From Paracoccaceae bacterium (GTDB taxonomy: Bacteria > Pseudomonadota > Alphaproteobacteria > Rhodobacterales > Rhodobacteraceae), in contig JASBTX010000036.1 in the NCBI GenBank assembly GCA_030148225.1, positions 1-62,784 of the forward strand: DNA of 62,784 nucleotides, in the 5' to 3' direction. A model generated the notes under the pieces. It was not told the origin of the DNA. It did not search any database and saw only the letters and a list, made by a program, of their open reading frames with translations. The translations under genes were made by a program, and so were the position numbers. Below are positions 1 to 8,556 of the stretch, piece by piece. How positions within the stretch are numbered: the first letter of the stretch is position 1; every line of letters begins with the position of its first letter.

Positions 1-73
1 CTTGTCCCTGCAGAACTTCAACTTGCCGAAGCTTCGACACAATATCTTCCGCCTTCTCTCTTTTCCCAGCCAT
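1..73 (-). CDS. IS3-family transposase OrfA, N-terminal fragment
   Basis: The minus strand encodes MAGKREKAEDIVSKLRQVEV and a few further residues before the window edge. This is the characteristic start of IS3-family OrfA proteins, which carry an N-terminal helix-turn-helix that recognises the IS ends. Only 24 codons are visible. A short purine-rich stretch (GGAGGATC) precedes the ATG and fits a ribosome binding site. The second transposase frame, with the DDE catalytic domain, should lie to the left of the window. Confidence 0.7.
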   Translation of the reverse strand, partial: MAGKREKAEDIVSKLRQVEVLQGQ

Positions 74-140
74 CGCTGATCCTCCAATTTGCGGGACAAA
101 ACTATCCCAGTTGGTGGACCACTTTCAGGGGGCTACTCCA
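1..140 (-). mobile_element. End of an IS3-family insertion sequence (partial)
   Basis: The minus strand reads from a terminal TG at about 140 through TGGAGTAGCCCCCTGAAAG into a transposase OrfA start at 73. The element continues off the left edge. The insertion lies inside the 3' end of virB4, so the last dozen codons of that reading frame come from the IS. The exact end is inferred from the TG...CA rule of IS3 elements; the second end and the target duplication are not visible. Confidence 0.75.
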
Positions 141-2477
141 ACCCACAAGGGCTTCCCCGGTTTCCATGTCACCCAGAATGGTGAGGTAAGGCCCGAGCGC
201 CGAGAGATCGGCATCGACCACGATCGAGCCTGTATCATCGCGGATCAGTGCCAGTCGGCTGTCGCTGCCGGTGTTCACCAGAACGTCGAGTTCTTTCTCG
301 AACAGATGCAGCATCGCGTAATCCGAGGGCTGTGCCCGGATATTGGGCAGCAGGATCTGCGTCGGTACGGCTTCGATGATCGTCTTGCCCGTGCGTGTGC
401 GCTCAAGCTGGCTGGCATATTGCGTCATCATCACCGCAACGGTGTTCTGTTTTCGTGCTGTAACCAGCCAGTTCGAGAGACGCTCGGCAAAATAGGCATT
501 GTCCAGCGCCTTCCAGGCTTCGTCTATGATGATGAGTGTCGGGCGGCGGTCCTCGATTTCCCGTTCGACGCGCCGAAAGAGGTAGCTCAGGACCGCCATC
601 CGCTCCTTTTCGCTTTCACTGTCCAGAATGCCGGTGAGGTCAAACCCGACAACGTCCCCTTGCAACGAAAAGCTGTCTTCAAGGCTATGGGCGAAAATCC
701 AGCCGTAACGCCCATCCACGGCCCATTCCAGCACGCGTTGATGCAGGTCGCCCGTGTCATCGGTGGACACAAAAAGCGATGCAAAATCCTTCCAGTTTCG
801 CAGGGCCGGGTCGGCGGCTGTCGCATTCTGCCGGACAACTTCCTGAATGCGATTGGCCTGGATCGGACTGAGCGGCGTATCGGATCGGTCGAACAGGGCG
901 CCCAGCCAATCTGCCAGCCAGGCAACACCGGACGCGTCGACCTCGGTCCAGAGCGGGTTGAGGCCCGTGGCCTGCCCGGCTTTCAGCGACGCATACCGCC
1001 CGCCATTGGCGCGCACGGCCATCTCCATGCCCTGCCTGTAGTCAAAGACGAAGATGCGCACACCAACCCGTCGCGCCTGGGTCATCAGAAAGGCTGACAG
1101 GACTGATTTTCCTGCGCCTGGGCGGCCCAGAATGAGGGTATGGCCGCTTGTGGGTTCGCTCGTCGGAGAGCCCCGTTCGTGATAGGAAAACCGATAGGCG
1201 CTGCGCTCCGGTGTTGGAAAGAGTGTGATTTCCTGTCCCCAGGGGAGCTGCTGTTTTCCCTTGCCCAGGGGTGTGCGGTGCAAAGCTGCGAAATCCGCGA
1301 AATTCCGATTGGTGATCGCACTGGCGCGCACTCGCTTGGGCTGGTTTCCGGGGTGCTGACTGAAATAATGCGCTTTTGCGGCGACCCTCTCGCTGATCAT
1401 CTTTACACCCTCGGCTGCCGCCGCATTGATGATTTCAGCCCCCAGAAGCCGGAGGTCATCAAGCGTGTCACAAAACACCGTCACAACCATGTGGTGTTCG
1501 CCGAAACTCTGCCTTTTGGCTTCCAGGTCATCATGCGCGATATCGAGGGCTTCGAACAGCGACACCGCAGCGTCTTGCGAAGCCTGCATCTGTCGTTTCT
1601 GCCGCTTGATCCGTCCCGCCATCAGATTGGAATTGATCGGTGTGAAAGAGTGGGTGACAACCATGTCGACAGGCAGATTCAACATGTCGAACATCGTACA
1701 GGCCGTGCTCTCGGAATATTCCGCAATGGTGAAGCTTCTGCCGAAGCGCAGACCGACCACCCCCTCTGAAAGCTCGAAATGATCCTCGCGAAATGTCACC
1801 CGGGTGTTGGCGATGTCATAGGCGAGAAACCCATAGCGGCTGGCGGGATACAGCGGCAGTTCGCGGCCCGTATTGAGCGCCCCGAGAAAACCCAGAAGCT
1901 CACCTGACCCGGCATCCAGAAGACGCGGTTGCAGGTCCGCCAATCCCGACATGAAGACCCCAACGGCATCTCTGAGGCGTTGTACCCGCTTCTGTGTCTC
2001 GATCCGCAAACGCTCCGGCGCACTCCGGTTGACAAAGCCGAGGATACTCCTTGCGTCAGGGCGATGCAGAACCGTCAGGGTCAAGCTCTTGTCCCTGAGC
2101 CCGCTTTTCGTCAGGTGGTCCCGCCAGCGCCGGTCAAGTTGCGCCGCGAAATCATCGCCACGTATCGGCAAGAGAGCCGGGGTGAGCGATCTCGACACCT
2201 TGTGCACATAATAACTGAACTCCGGGCCAAGCTGCGCGATGATCCGGGCAAAGAGAGCGCTGATCTTGTCAAGATGGGCATCATCAACAGTGTAGCTGTT
2301 GATGCCGCCCAGTCGGATCGATTGGAAAAGTTCGTTGACCCGGGTGCGCACCGTGTGATCGTCAGCCAGGCTGACATAGGGCAGCATATGTGCAAGCCGT
2401 TGTTCCCGCGCATACCAGTCCGGCAGGAAGGTCCGGTTGTCGGATGCGCCATCACGGAGCATAGCTGTCTCCCCCAT
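102..2477 (-). CDS. virB4: VirB4/TrbE-type conjugal transfer ATPase, 3' end replaced by IS
   Basis: A 791-residue protein of the VirB4 (CagE/TrbE/VirB) family, the largest ATPase of type IV secretion systems, acting at the inner membrane in pilus assembly and substrate transfer. The Walker A motif GRPGAGKS is near residue 450 and the Walker B segment LIIIDEAWKAL near 650; the N-terminal half matches the VirB4-specific region. It overlaps virB3 by 26 bases, as expected in a virB operon. About 12 C-terminal residues are encoded by the IS3 end, so the native tail is missing. The core ATPase is intact, but virB5-virB11 do not follow, so the transfer system is probably not functional unless they lie beyond the IS. 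Confidence 0.9.
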   Translation of the reverse strand: MGETAMLRDGASDNRTFLPDWYAREQRLAHMLPYVSLADDHTVRTRVNELFQSIRLGGINSYTVDDAHLDKISALFARIIAQLGPEFSYYVHKVSRSLTPALLPIRGDDFAAQLDRRWRDHLTKSGLRDKSLTLTVLHRPDARSILGFVNRSAPERLRIETQKRVQRLRDAVGVFMSGLADLQPRLLDAGSGELLGFLGALNTGRELPLYPASRYGFLAYDIANTRVTFREDHFELSEGVVGLRFGRSFTIAEYSESTACTMFDMLNLPVDMVVTHSFTPINSNLMAGRIKRQKRQMQASQDAAVSLFEALDIAHDDLEAKRQSFGEHHMVVTVFCDTLDDLRLLGAEIINAAAAEGVKMISERVAAKAHYFSQHPGNQPKRVRASAITNRNFADFAALHRTPLGKGKQQLPWGQEITLFPTPERSAYRFSYHERGSPTSEPTSGHTLILGRPGAGKSVLSAFLMTQARRVGVRIFVFDYRQGMEMAVRANGGRYASLKAGQATGLNPLWTEVDASGVAWLADWLGALFDRSDTPLSPIQANRIQEVVRQNATAADPALRNWKDFASLFVSTDDTGDLHQRVLEWAVDGRYGWIFAHSLEDSFSLQGDVVGFDLTGILDSESEKERMAVLSYLFRRVEREIEDRRPTLIIIDEAWKALDNAYFAERLSNWLVTARKQNTVAVMMTQYASQLERTRTGKTIIEAVPTQILLPNIRAQPSDYAMLHLFEKELDVLVNTGSDSRLALIRDDTGSIVVDADLSALGPYLTILGDMETGEALVGWSSPLKVVHQLG

Positions 2478-2730
2478 GATGGCGCCGGTTCGGCGTGGTG
2501 GGGGTTTCCTGCAATGATGTCACCATCACATCAATGAAGCGCGGGTCCCAATCCGCGGCTTTCCATAAAAGCGGGTAGAGCAAGGCTGAGAGCGCAAGCA
2601 TTGCCATATGTTGCACCCATACAAAGAGCAAAACGGAGCCAAAGAGCCACACCATGGCATACATGATTGGCAGCCCGAGGAGCTTCGGAGGGCGGACAAG
2701 GCCCAGAAAGAGAGGGGAGCGTTCGGCCAT
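2452..2730 (-). CDS. virB3: VirB3-like type IV secretion protein
   Basis: A 92-residue protein with the short N-terminal leader and one long hydrophobic stretch (about residues 15-50, with the segment PIMYAMVWLFGSVLLF) typical of VirB3, a small inner-membrane component that partners VirB4 and is sometimes fused to it. Its 3' end overlaps the virB4 start and virB2 lies 11 bases upstream. The call rests on size, topology and position between virB2 and virB4 rather than on a catalytic motif. Confidence 0.85.
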   Translation of the reverse strand: MAERSPLFLGLVRPPKLLGLPIMYAMVWLFGSVLLFVWVQHMAMLALSALLYPLLWKAADWDPRFIDVMVTSLQETPTTPNRRHHGGDSYAP

Positions 2731-2741
2731 GACCTATGTCC

Positions 2742-3032
2742 TCAGCCGCCAAAGACAGCCGCGACAATCGTCGGAGCCGCAGCAACACCGGCTATGCCGA
2801 CCAGAACCCAAAGCGCCTGGCGCAGATCAATGATGTTGAAGAACCAGCTCAGAAAGACAGCAAGGACCGCCAATGTGGACAAGACAACACCCAATGGGCC
2901 GGTCAAGGCATCCACGATGCCTTGCAAGAGGTTCTGAATCGGTGACAGGTCAATACTTTGTGCCAATGCGGGCCCGGTTGACAGGAGCAGGACGGCAACA
3001 AGGGCGATGCACAGGCAGATCAAAGACTTCAT
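2742..3032 (-). CDS. virB2: VirB2-like pilin precursor
   Basis: A 96-residue protein with a signal peptide ending near ALAQS (cleavage at about residue 25) and two hydrophobic segments separated by a short polar turn (FFNIIDLRQALW). This is the layout of VirB2/TrbC propilins, which are processed and assembled into the conjugative pilus. It lies between virB1 (4-base overlap) and virB3. Mature VirB2 is short and poorly conserved, so synteny carries much of the weight. Confidence 0.87.
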   Translation of the reverse strand: MKSLICLCIALVAVLLLSTGPALAQSIDLSPIQNLLQGIVDALTGPLGVVLSTLAVLAVFLSWFFNIIDLRQALWVLVGIAGVAAAPTIVAAVFGG

Positions 3033-3766
3033 GGCGTCACTCTTTCCAGTCGATGAAAGACGTCGAGCACCCGCCGGACGTGGTTCTGGGTTTCTGGGAA
3101 CGGGGGGATGCCGGAATGGCGGTGTATGGCCTCGGGTCCCGCATTGTAGGCTGCAAGCGCCAGCCTGACATCGCCGAACTCCGCAAGCATCATGGCGAGG
3201 TAGCGCGCAGACCCGTCAAGGTTTTCATGCCAGTCATGAGGGTCGACACCGAGAAATCGGGCCGTGCCCGGCATGAGCTGGCCAAGGCCGATGGCCCCGG
3301 CCGGGGAACGTGCTTGCGGATCGTAGCCGCTTTCTATCTCGATATTGGCGCGATAGATCGTCAGCCAATCCGTGACGCTGAGACCTGCCTTGCGCAGGCC
3401 AGGGTGGCCTGCATAACGTTGCCCGATATCGGTGATGGCGGCGAGAATCCGTGGATCAGGCGCAGGGAGCGCGCCGCGCCTGATCGGGATCGTCGGAATT
3501 CGGGTCTGCATGTGATCCTGCCCAGGGATTGCCCAGGCGCTGCGCATGACATCTTGGCCGATCCCCTCATGATAGGGGCGGGAGACGTGTTTCTGGGGGA
3601 TTGATGGCAGCAGAGACCCATCATCCCGCATCACCTGCACCATCTGGGCGGGCGCAGTGCCGCTCAGAGCCAGGAAAAAAAGAGCGCTAAGAGCCGAGAC
3701 GCGCCAGTTCTTCGCTGGAGAGCCTGAGCGTGGTGCTCTTGCCTTTTTCCAGCGGGATGTCCGCAT
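3029..3766 (-). CDS. virB1: VirB1-like lytic transglycosylase
   Basis: A soluble lytic transglycosylase (SLT family) that locally opens peptidoglycan for assembly of the secretion channel. The catalytic glutamate is in the segment IEIESGYDP, followed by the family signature GAIGLGQLMPGTARFLGVDP and a later YNAGP motif. A signal peptide (SALSALFFLALSGTAPAQ) precedes the domain. The open frame extends further upstream, but that part is antisense-like to the neighbouring gene. The ATG at 3766 is the nearest plausible start in front of the signal peptide; it overlaps the upstream gene by about 80 bases and is not certain. The stop overlaps the virB2 start. Confidence 0.83.
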   Translation of the reverse strand: MRTSRWKKARAPRSGSPAKNWRVSALSALFFLALSGTAPAQMVQVMRDDGSLLPSIPQKHVSRPYHEGIGQDVMRSAWAIPGQDHMQTRIPTIPIRRGALPAPDPRILAAITDIGQRYAGHPGLRKAGLSVTDWLTIYRANIEIESGYDPQARSPAGAIGLGQLMPGTARFLGVDPHDWHENLDGSARYLAMMLAEFGDVRLALAAYNAGPEAIHRHSGIPPFPETQNHVRRVLDVFHRLERVTP

Positions 3767-4055
3767 GAGAGAAGCCGATCCCCTGCAGGAAAGACAGCAT
3801 GCCGGTGACGGTCTTGATTTCGCGGATCTTGATGTCGTTGCTCGACGTGCGCGTTCTGGCCGTGACAAGGAGCTTTTCCTGACCCTCGTCACTGATGGCG
3901 CATAAAATCCAGACCCCGTGCCAATTGGGGCCTTTCTTGAACGAGTCTTCCTTGCAGAAGATCTCGACGCGATAGCCATTGGCAACCAGATCGCGGAATC
4001 TGGATTCGGTGACCACATTTGGAGCTTCTTTTTCTAGGTCCATCACCCGGATCAC
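3687..4055 (-). CDS. Conserved hypothetical protein at the head of the virB genes
   Basis: A 122-residue soluble protein without signal peptide or membrane segment; not recognised. It is mixed alpha/beta in appearance, with a charged N-terminus (DLEKEAPNVVTESRFRDLVA) and a C-terminal segment ending LSSEELARLGS. It is the first gene of the virB1-virB4 block, and its 3' end overlaps the probable virB1 start, so it is likely cotranscribed with the type IV genes. An internal ATG at residue 6 is an alternative start. Codon usage resembles the virB genes, which supports a real gene, but no function can be assigned. Confidence 0.65.
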   Translation of the reverse strand: MIRVMDLEKEAPNVVTESRFRDLVANGYRVEIFCKEDSFKKGPNWHGVWILCAISDEGQEKLLVTARTRTSSNDIKIREIKTVTGMLSFLQGIGFSHADIPLEKGKSTTLRLSSEELARLGS

Positions 4056-4250
4056 GCTTTCCTGCAGATCGCATCCACGGGCTTCTGGTATTGAAGTCCG
4101 GATATACGATAATATACTATTGAACGCAAGTTATATTTTTGTCATTGCGGCTGTATGATAGTCACACGAACATTAGGCATGGCCATGGGTCTGTTCAAGG
4201 AAGTATGGGAAATGAGGACCTGTCGACAGCATCCTCAGGCGGGAGCCCAG

Positions 4251-4469
4251 TCAGGACCGGGGTCGCAGCAAGTCCATTGCATGTACATTCAATGCATCTG
4301 CAATTGCTTCGATCTTGTCGATTGAAACAGCATGTTTGGCGTTTTCGATTTTGCCAATGTAGCCACGGTCAAGATTGGCGCGGTCCGCGAGTGTCTCCTG
4401 GCTGAGACCTCGGGAGCGGCGCAGTTCCTGTATGTTCAAACCGACTTGTATCCGCAGCTTCATGGACAA
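4251..4469 (-). CDS. XRE-family (Cro/CI-type) transcriptional regulator
   Basis: A 72-residue protein that is little more than one helix-turn-helix domain of the Cro/CI (XRE) type. The segments IQELRRSRGLSQETLADRA and YIGKIENAKHAVSIDKIEAI show the recognition helix and the conserved final helices. Proteins of this size bind DNA as dimers and often regulate conjugation or plasmid genes. It is upstream of the virB block on the same strand, so control of that block is a reasonable inference. A matching inverted repeat lies directly upstream of its start. Confidence 0.85.
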   Translation of the reverse strand: MSMKLRIQVGLNIQELRRSRGLSQETLADRANLDRGYIGKIENAKHAVSIDKIEAIADALNVHAMDLLRPRS

Positions 4470-4482
4470 GGCAGAGCCACGA

Positions 4483-4515
4483 TGTAGAGAATTTAACCAC
4501 GCAATATTTTCTACA
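4483..4515. promoter_or_regulatory. Putative operator of the XRE regulator
   Basis: TGTAGAGAA (4483-4491) and TTTTCTACA (4507-4515) form an inverted repeat with one mismatch, 15 bases apart and just upstream of the XRE start at 4469. A further half-site TTTCTACT occurs near 4553. Repeated symmetric half-sites next to a Cro/CI-like gene suggest autoregulation. No binding data are available, so the assignment is inference. Confidence 0.45.
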
Positions 4516-4812
4516 TTCGCGTGCTAGCCTGTTGTCTTTGGTCGTAAATTCTTTCTACTGGCCAATCAAATTGATATGGGAGAGTTCTTAATATTCTCGG
4601 CAATCTAAAATTGTTTTCTGATTGAGTGGGTGGAAGCTGTCCAGAGGGTTCAGCCTGCCACGAAGGGTCGATGCAAGCTGCTTCCGGCCTGTCCGCCGAC
4701 TTGCCGGGACGATGTGTCGGAGCCCGTTGAAAGATCAGTGCAGACCGCGAATTCAGGTGATCCGCCAAACAGGATGCGGCCTTTGGTGCGTAGATTTGGA
4801 GTGAGTTTATCA
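4516..4812. other. Intergenic stretch without a convincing gene
   Basis: Several overlapping frames are open on both strands, but none has a convincing start, ribosome binding site or recognisable protein. The left part is AT-rich and probably contains the divergent promoter region of the XRE gene and the downstream plus-strand genes. Confidence 0.4.
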
Positions 4813-5067
4813 GTGACACAGGGCCATGATGAGGCAGCGCCGGTTGCCCGCCTACTTGGCGAAAAGAGTACGCAGACCGTCGGATGGGTCTTTCTTTGGT
4901 CTGACATGGAATTGGCGGTCCTCTGGCTGGACAAGACCAAAGTGGTGCAAGCCATCGATCCGCCCCTAAGCTCGGACCTTTTGAACATTGCCCGAGCTCA
5001 GACACCGGAAAAGGTGATGGCGGTGCTCGATGCGCTTTGTAACGCCACGCGTGCAAGCACCATGTGA
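4813..5067 (+). CDS. Small hypothetical protein
   Basis: A possible 84-residue protein; not recognised. The GTG at 4813 is preceded at good spacing by GGAGTGAG. From this point the translation looks protein-like, with the segment QTVGWVFLWSDMELAVLWL and the helical end LLNIARAQTPEKVMAVLDAL. The frame remains open upstream to 4630, but that part has the composition of non-coding sequence. It lies between the XRE gene and an exported protein on the same strand as the latter. It could be a decayed remnant rather than a functional gene. Confidence 0.4.
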   Translation: MTQGHDEAAPVARLLGEKSTQTVGWVFLWSDMELAVLWLDKTKVVQAIDPPLSSDLLNIARAQTPEKVMAVLDALCNATRASTM

Positions 5068-5266
5068 GACATTGGTCATAGGCACAATCGTCACTCTCCA
5101 ATGTCCAAGATTTGTGCGTCAGCATGGTACATTCCGTCAGGCCCTGGCGGCAGATTGGACAATGTCGGATGGTGTTCTGGGGTCTGTTGCACAAAAAGTA
5201 TAATTTTAGTGACAGAAATATATTATTGAATGATAATGGGGGGTATCAGTTCCGCTCAGAGACGTC

Positions 5267-6010
5267 ATGATGCTCAATTTATACAGGCTGTTCCTGGTCT
5301 CGCTTCTTCTTGTGCCTTTTGGTCTGATGGTTCCACAACGTGCCGAAGCACAAACCTATCCCATTGATTGTGCAATCCTCCTTTGTCTTGCGGGTGGTTG
5401 GCCCGCTTCCAACCCCTGCGCCAGAGCACGGGCGGAGTTCATTCGTCGGATCACGCCCTGGCCCGTTGAACCTCCTTTGCAAATCTGGCGCTGCCCCATG
5501 GGTGTGTCCCATGTTCCTCTCAATCAGGATCAGGAGCGTATCCGAGACATCCGGTTCGATCTGCCGGAACCCCCCATGTCCTCAGTGGTTCCAGAGCTGT
5601 TGCAAGCAGCAGGGACTGTCCGTGGTGAGGGTGATCGCCGTCTGAGAGGGACCGATATCCCCATGTCGTCGTGGCCTGAGCTTGAACGCATCCAAGCCAG
5701 AGCGGATATCGATATCAGTGGGCCTGCATTTGATTTTGTGCGTTCGATCCGCGTCTTTCATGTGCGCGTCGCAAAACAGAAAGAATCCGACAACACTGGG
5801 GATTGCAATCGAAACGCCATCGTCCGTCTCGGACAATATGGGGTGCAAGGGGAGTTTTCCTGGCACACCTCTTCCATAAATGCCCTGCCCGGTGCCCATC
5901 TGGGTCTCGAGCGATGGGGAGAAAGTTGCCCTGAACTGGACCATCGATCCGTGTTTGTGGACTGGCATGACTATCAAGGCTCTTACGGATATGAGCAGGT
6001 CAATTACTGA
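5267..6010 (+). CDS. Exported hypothetical protein near the T4SS remnant
   Basis: A 247-residue protein with a clear signal peptide (hydrophobic core FLVSLLLVPFGLM, cleavage likely after RAEAQ near residue 29). The mature part is cysteine-bearing (CAILLCLAGGWPASNPC near the start, further Cys later), suggesting disulfides in the periplasm. No catalytic motif was recognised. Codon usage and the complete signal sequence support a real gene. Its position next to the virB block suggests a transfer-associated accessory, but this is inference only. It ends about 100 bases before the polyamine genes, which appear unrelated. Confidence 0.6.
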   Translation: MMLNLYRLFLVSLLLVPFGLMVPQRAEAQTYPIDCAILLCLAGGWPASNPCARARAEFIRRITPWPVEPPLQIWRCPMGVSHVPLNQDQERIRDIRFDLPEPPMSSVVPELLQAAGTVRGEGDRRLRGTDIPMSSWPELERIQARADIDISGPAFDFVRSIRVFHVRVAKQKESDNTGDCNRNAIVRLGQYGVQGEFSWHTSSINALPGAHLGLERWGESCPELDHRSVFVDWHDYQGSYGYEQVNY

Positions 6011-6117
6011 AAACACTGCCACAGATTCCATTGCACGGCTGGACCGATCCTTATAAACGGCCCCGGCATCGTGCGTGCGATGCATTCCCGTCCCGACCCG
6101 TGAAAGGCTCGACGCGC

Positions 6118-7209
6118 ATGCAGACGCCCTATTACCTCATCGACAAATCCCGCCTGCTTCCCAACATGGAAAAGATTGCCTGGCTGCGTGAGCACTCGGG
6201 AGCGAAATCGCTGCTGGCGCTCAAGTGTTTTGCCACATGGTCGGTCTTCGACATGATGTCCGAGTATATGGACGGCACCACGTCGTCGTCGCTCTTTGAG
6301 GTCAAGCTGGGGCGCGAGAAGTTCCCCGGCGAGACCCATGCCTATTCGGTGGCCTGGGCTCCGAATGAGATCGACGAGGTGCTGGCCTCCTCGGACAAGG
6401 TGATCTTCAACACCGCGCAGCAGCTTGAGCGGTTCGAGGCGGTGAGCCGGGGCCATGTGCGGGGCTTGCGCGTCAATCCCGGTGTCTCGACGTCGAGCTT
6501 TGATCTGGCCGATCCGGCGCGGCCGTTTTCGCGGCTGGGGGAACACAGCCCCGAGACAATCGAGCCTGTGGCGGATCTGGTGTCGGGCTTCATGTTCCAT
6601 AACAATTGCGAGAACGCCGATTTCGAGCGGTTCGACGCGATGCTGGGCATGATCGAACAACGTTTTGGTCACCTGATCCGGCGCATGGACTGGATCAGCC
6701 TTGGCGGCGGCATCCATTTCACCGGTGAGGGCTATCCGCTCGACCGCTTGGCGGAGCGGCTCAAACGCTTTGCCGGGCAGAACGAGGTGCAGGTCTATCT
6801 TGAACCGGGCGAGGCGGCGATCACCAACTCCACCACGCTCGAGGTCACGGTTCTCGACACGTTCTACAATGGCAAGAACCTCGCCATCGTCGACAGCTCG
6901 ATCGAGGCGCATATGCTGGATCTGCTGATCTACCGCGAAAGCGCCAAGATGGACGAGAGCGGCGATCGTGAATGGATGATCTGCGGCAAGTCCTGTCTGG
7001 CCGGGGACATCTTCGGCGAATTCCGCTTTCCCAAAGACCTCGCCCCCGGTGACCGCCTGTCGATGCAGGACGCGGCCGGTTACACGATGGTCAAGAAAAA
7101 CTGGTTCAACGGTGTGCAGATGCCCGCCATCGCGGTGCGCGAGCTCGATGGAACCGAGCGCCTCGTGCGCGGCTTCACCTATGACGATTTCGCGGCGGCC
7201 CTGTCGTGA
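6118..7209 (+). CDS. nspC: Carboxynorspermidine/carboxyspermidine decarboxylase
   Basis: A 363-residue fold-III PLP-dependent decarboxylase of the NspC group. It removes CO2 from carboxynorspermidine or carboxyspermidine, the last step of the alternative polyamine route. The PLP lysine is K36 in LLALKCFA. Further family features are the glycine-rich SLGGGIHF segment, the phosphate-binding EPGEAAI and the active-site cysteine in CGKSCLAGD. The ATG at 6118 is chosen because it starts the family-typical MQTPYYLIDKSRLL and has GAAAGG upstream; the frame is open further upstream without family similarity. The downstream gene encodes the preceding pathway enzyme 48 bases away, so the pair forms an operon. 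Confidence 0.93.
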   Translation: MQTPYYLIDKSRLLPNMEKIAWLREHSGAKSLLALKCFATWSVFDMMSEYMDGTTSSSLFEVKLGREKFPGETHAYSVAWAPNEIDEVLASSDKVIFNTAQQLERFEAVSRGHVRGLRVNPGVSTSSFDLADPARPFSRLGEHSPETIEPVADLVSGFMFHNNCENADFERFDAMLGMIEQRFGHLIRRMDWISLGGGIHFTGEGYPLDRLAERLKRFAGQNEVQVYLEPGEAAITNSTTLEVTVLDTFYNGKNLAIVDSSIEAHMLDLLIYRESAKMDESGDREWMICGKSCLAGDIFGEFRFPKDLAPGDRLSMQDAAGYTMVKKNWFNGVQMPAIAVRELDGTERLVRGFTYDDFAAALS

Positions 7210-7257
7210 TCTGACCGTGCCCCTTTGGGCGCCTCATCATCTCAAGGGAGTTCTGGC

Positions 7258-8511
7258 TTGAAAAAGACCGTTCTTATCATCGGCGCCGGCGGCGTCGCTC
7301 AGGTTGTTGCCCATAAATGCGCGCAGAACAATGACGTGCTGGGCGATCTGCATATCGCCAGCCGCACCAAATCGAAATGCGAGGCGATCATCGCCAGCGT
7401 TCACGACAAGGGCGCGATGAAGGTTGCGGGCCGGTTTGACGCCCATGGCGTTGACGCCACCGATACCGACGCCGTGGCGGCCCTGATCCGCGAGACGGGT
7501 GCGCAGATCGTCATCAACGTGGGCACGGCCTTTGTGAACATGCATGTGCTTGATGCCTGCATCGCCACGGGGGCCGCCTATATCGACACAGCAATCCATG
7601 AAGAGCCGGACAGGATCTGCGAAACCCCGCCCTGGTACGCCAATTACGAATGGAAGCGCCGCGATGCCTGCGCTGAGAAGGGTGTGACCGCGATCCTGGG
7701 TGCTGGCTTTGATCCCGGCGTGGTGAACGCCTATGCGCGCTTTGCCATCGACCAGGTGGACGAGGTCAAGAGCATCGACATCGTCGATATCAACGCAGGT
7801 AGCCACGGCAAGTATTTCGCGACGAATTTCGACCCCGAGATCAATTTCCGCGAATTCACCGGCACCGTCTATTACTGGGAAGACCAGACCTGGAAAGAGC
7901 TCGCGATGTTCGAGAGCGGGCGCACCTGGGATCTGCCCGTGGTCGGCCCCTCCAAGGCCTACCAGTCGGGCCATGACGAGGTGCATTCATTGGCGGTGAA
8001 CTACCCGCAGGCCGATGTGCGGTTCTGGATGGGCTTCGGCGATCACTACATCAACGTCTTTACCGTGCTCAAGAACATCGGTCTGCTCTCCGAACAGCCC
8101 GTCACCACCGCCGAAGGTCAGGAAGTGATCCCGCTCAAGGTGGTCAAGGCCTGTCTGCCTGACCCCGCGAGCCTTGCGCCGAACTACACCGGCAAGACCT
8201 GCATCGGGGATCTGGTGAAGGGCGTGAAGGACGGGCACGACATCGAGCTCTTCGTCTACAACGTGGCGGATCACAAGGAGGCCTATGACGAGGTGGGCAG
8301 CCAGGGCATCTCCTACACCGCCGGTGTGCCGCCCGTGGCCGCCGCCATGCTGGTGGCGACCGGGGAATGGGACGCGCAGACGATGAAGAATGTCGAAGAG
8401 CTGGACCCCAAACCCTTCTTCACCTTGCTCGACCGCATCGGCCTGCCGACCCGCGTGCTCAAGGGGGGTCTGGGTGGCGAGGACATGGCCTGGACCGAGT
8501 ACACGGCCTGA
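7258..8511 (+). CDS. Carboxynorspermidine/carboxyspermidine dehydrogenase (saccharopine dehydrogenase family)
   Basis: A 417-residue oxidoreductase of the saccharopine dehydrogenase-like family. In this pathway it condenses aspartate semialdehyde with a diamine and reduces the imine with NAD(P)H to carboxy(nor)spermidine, the substrate of the upstream decarboxylase. The N-terminal Rossmann motif VLIIGAGGVAQVVAHKCA is near residues 4-21, and AAYIDTAIHEEP is typical of the family. The start is a TTG at 7258 with AAGGGAG at good spacing. Whether the product is norspermidine or spermidine cannot be read from the sequence; in alphaproteobacteria spermidine is the more usual outcome. Confidence 0.92.
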   Translation: MKKTVLIIGAGGVAQVVAHKCAQNNDVLGDLHIASRTKSKCEAIIASVHDKGAMKVAGRFDAHGVDATDTDAVAALIRETGAQIVINVGTAFVNMHVLDACIATGAAYIDTAIHEEPDRICETPPWYANYEWKRRDACAEKGVTAILGAGFDPGVVNAYARFAIDQVDEVKSIDIVDINAGSHGKYFATNFDPEINFREFTGTVYYWEDQTWKELAMFESGRTWDLPVVGPSKAYQSGHDEVHSLAVNYPQADVRFWMGFGDHYINVFTVLKNIGLLSEQPVTTAEGQEVIPLKVVKACLPDPASLAPNYTGKTCIGDLVKGVKDGHDIELFVYNVADHKEAYDEVGSQGISYTAGVPPVAAAMLVATGEWDAQTMKNVEELDPKPFFTLLDRIGLPTRVLKGGLGGEDMAWTEYTA

Positions 8512-8521
8512 GTTTGACAGT

Positions 8522-8552
8522 GCCGGGGCAGGGGGGACCTGTCCCGGCTTTT
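8522..8552 (+). terminator. Intrinsic terminator after the polyamine operon
   Basis: Plus-strand hairpin GCCGGG-CAGG...CCTG-CCCGGC, with a single-base bulge on each side, followed by TTTTCC. It lies 10 bases after the dehydrogenase stop and before the convergent TRAP permease gene. Confidence 0.75.
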
Positions 8553-8556
8553 CCTG

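Noticed and set aside
4511..5194. A 227-codon minus-strand frame
   Set aside because: Cys/Pro/Ser-rich, no ribosome binding site or family likeness, and it opposes a more protein-like short plus-strand frame.
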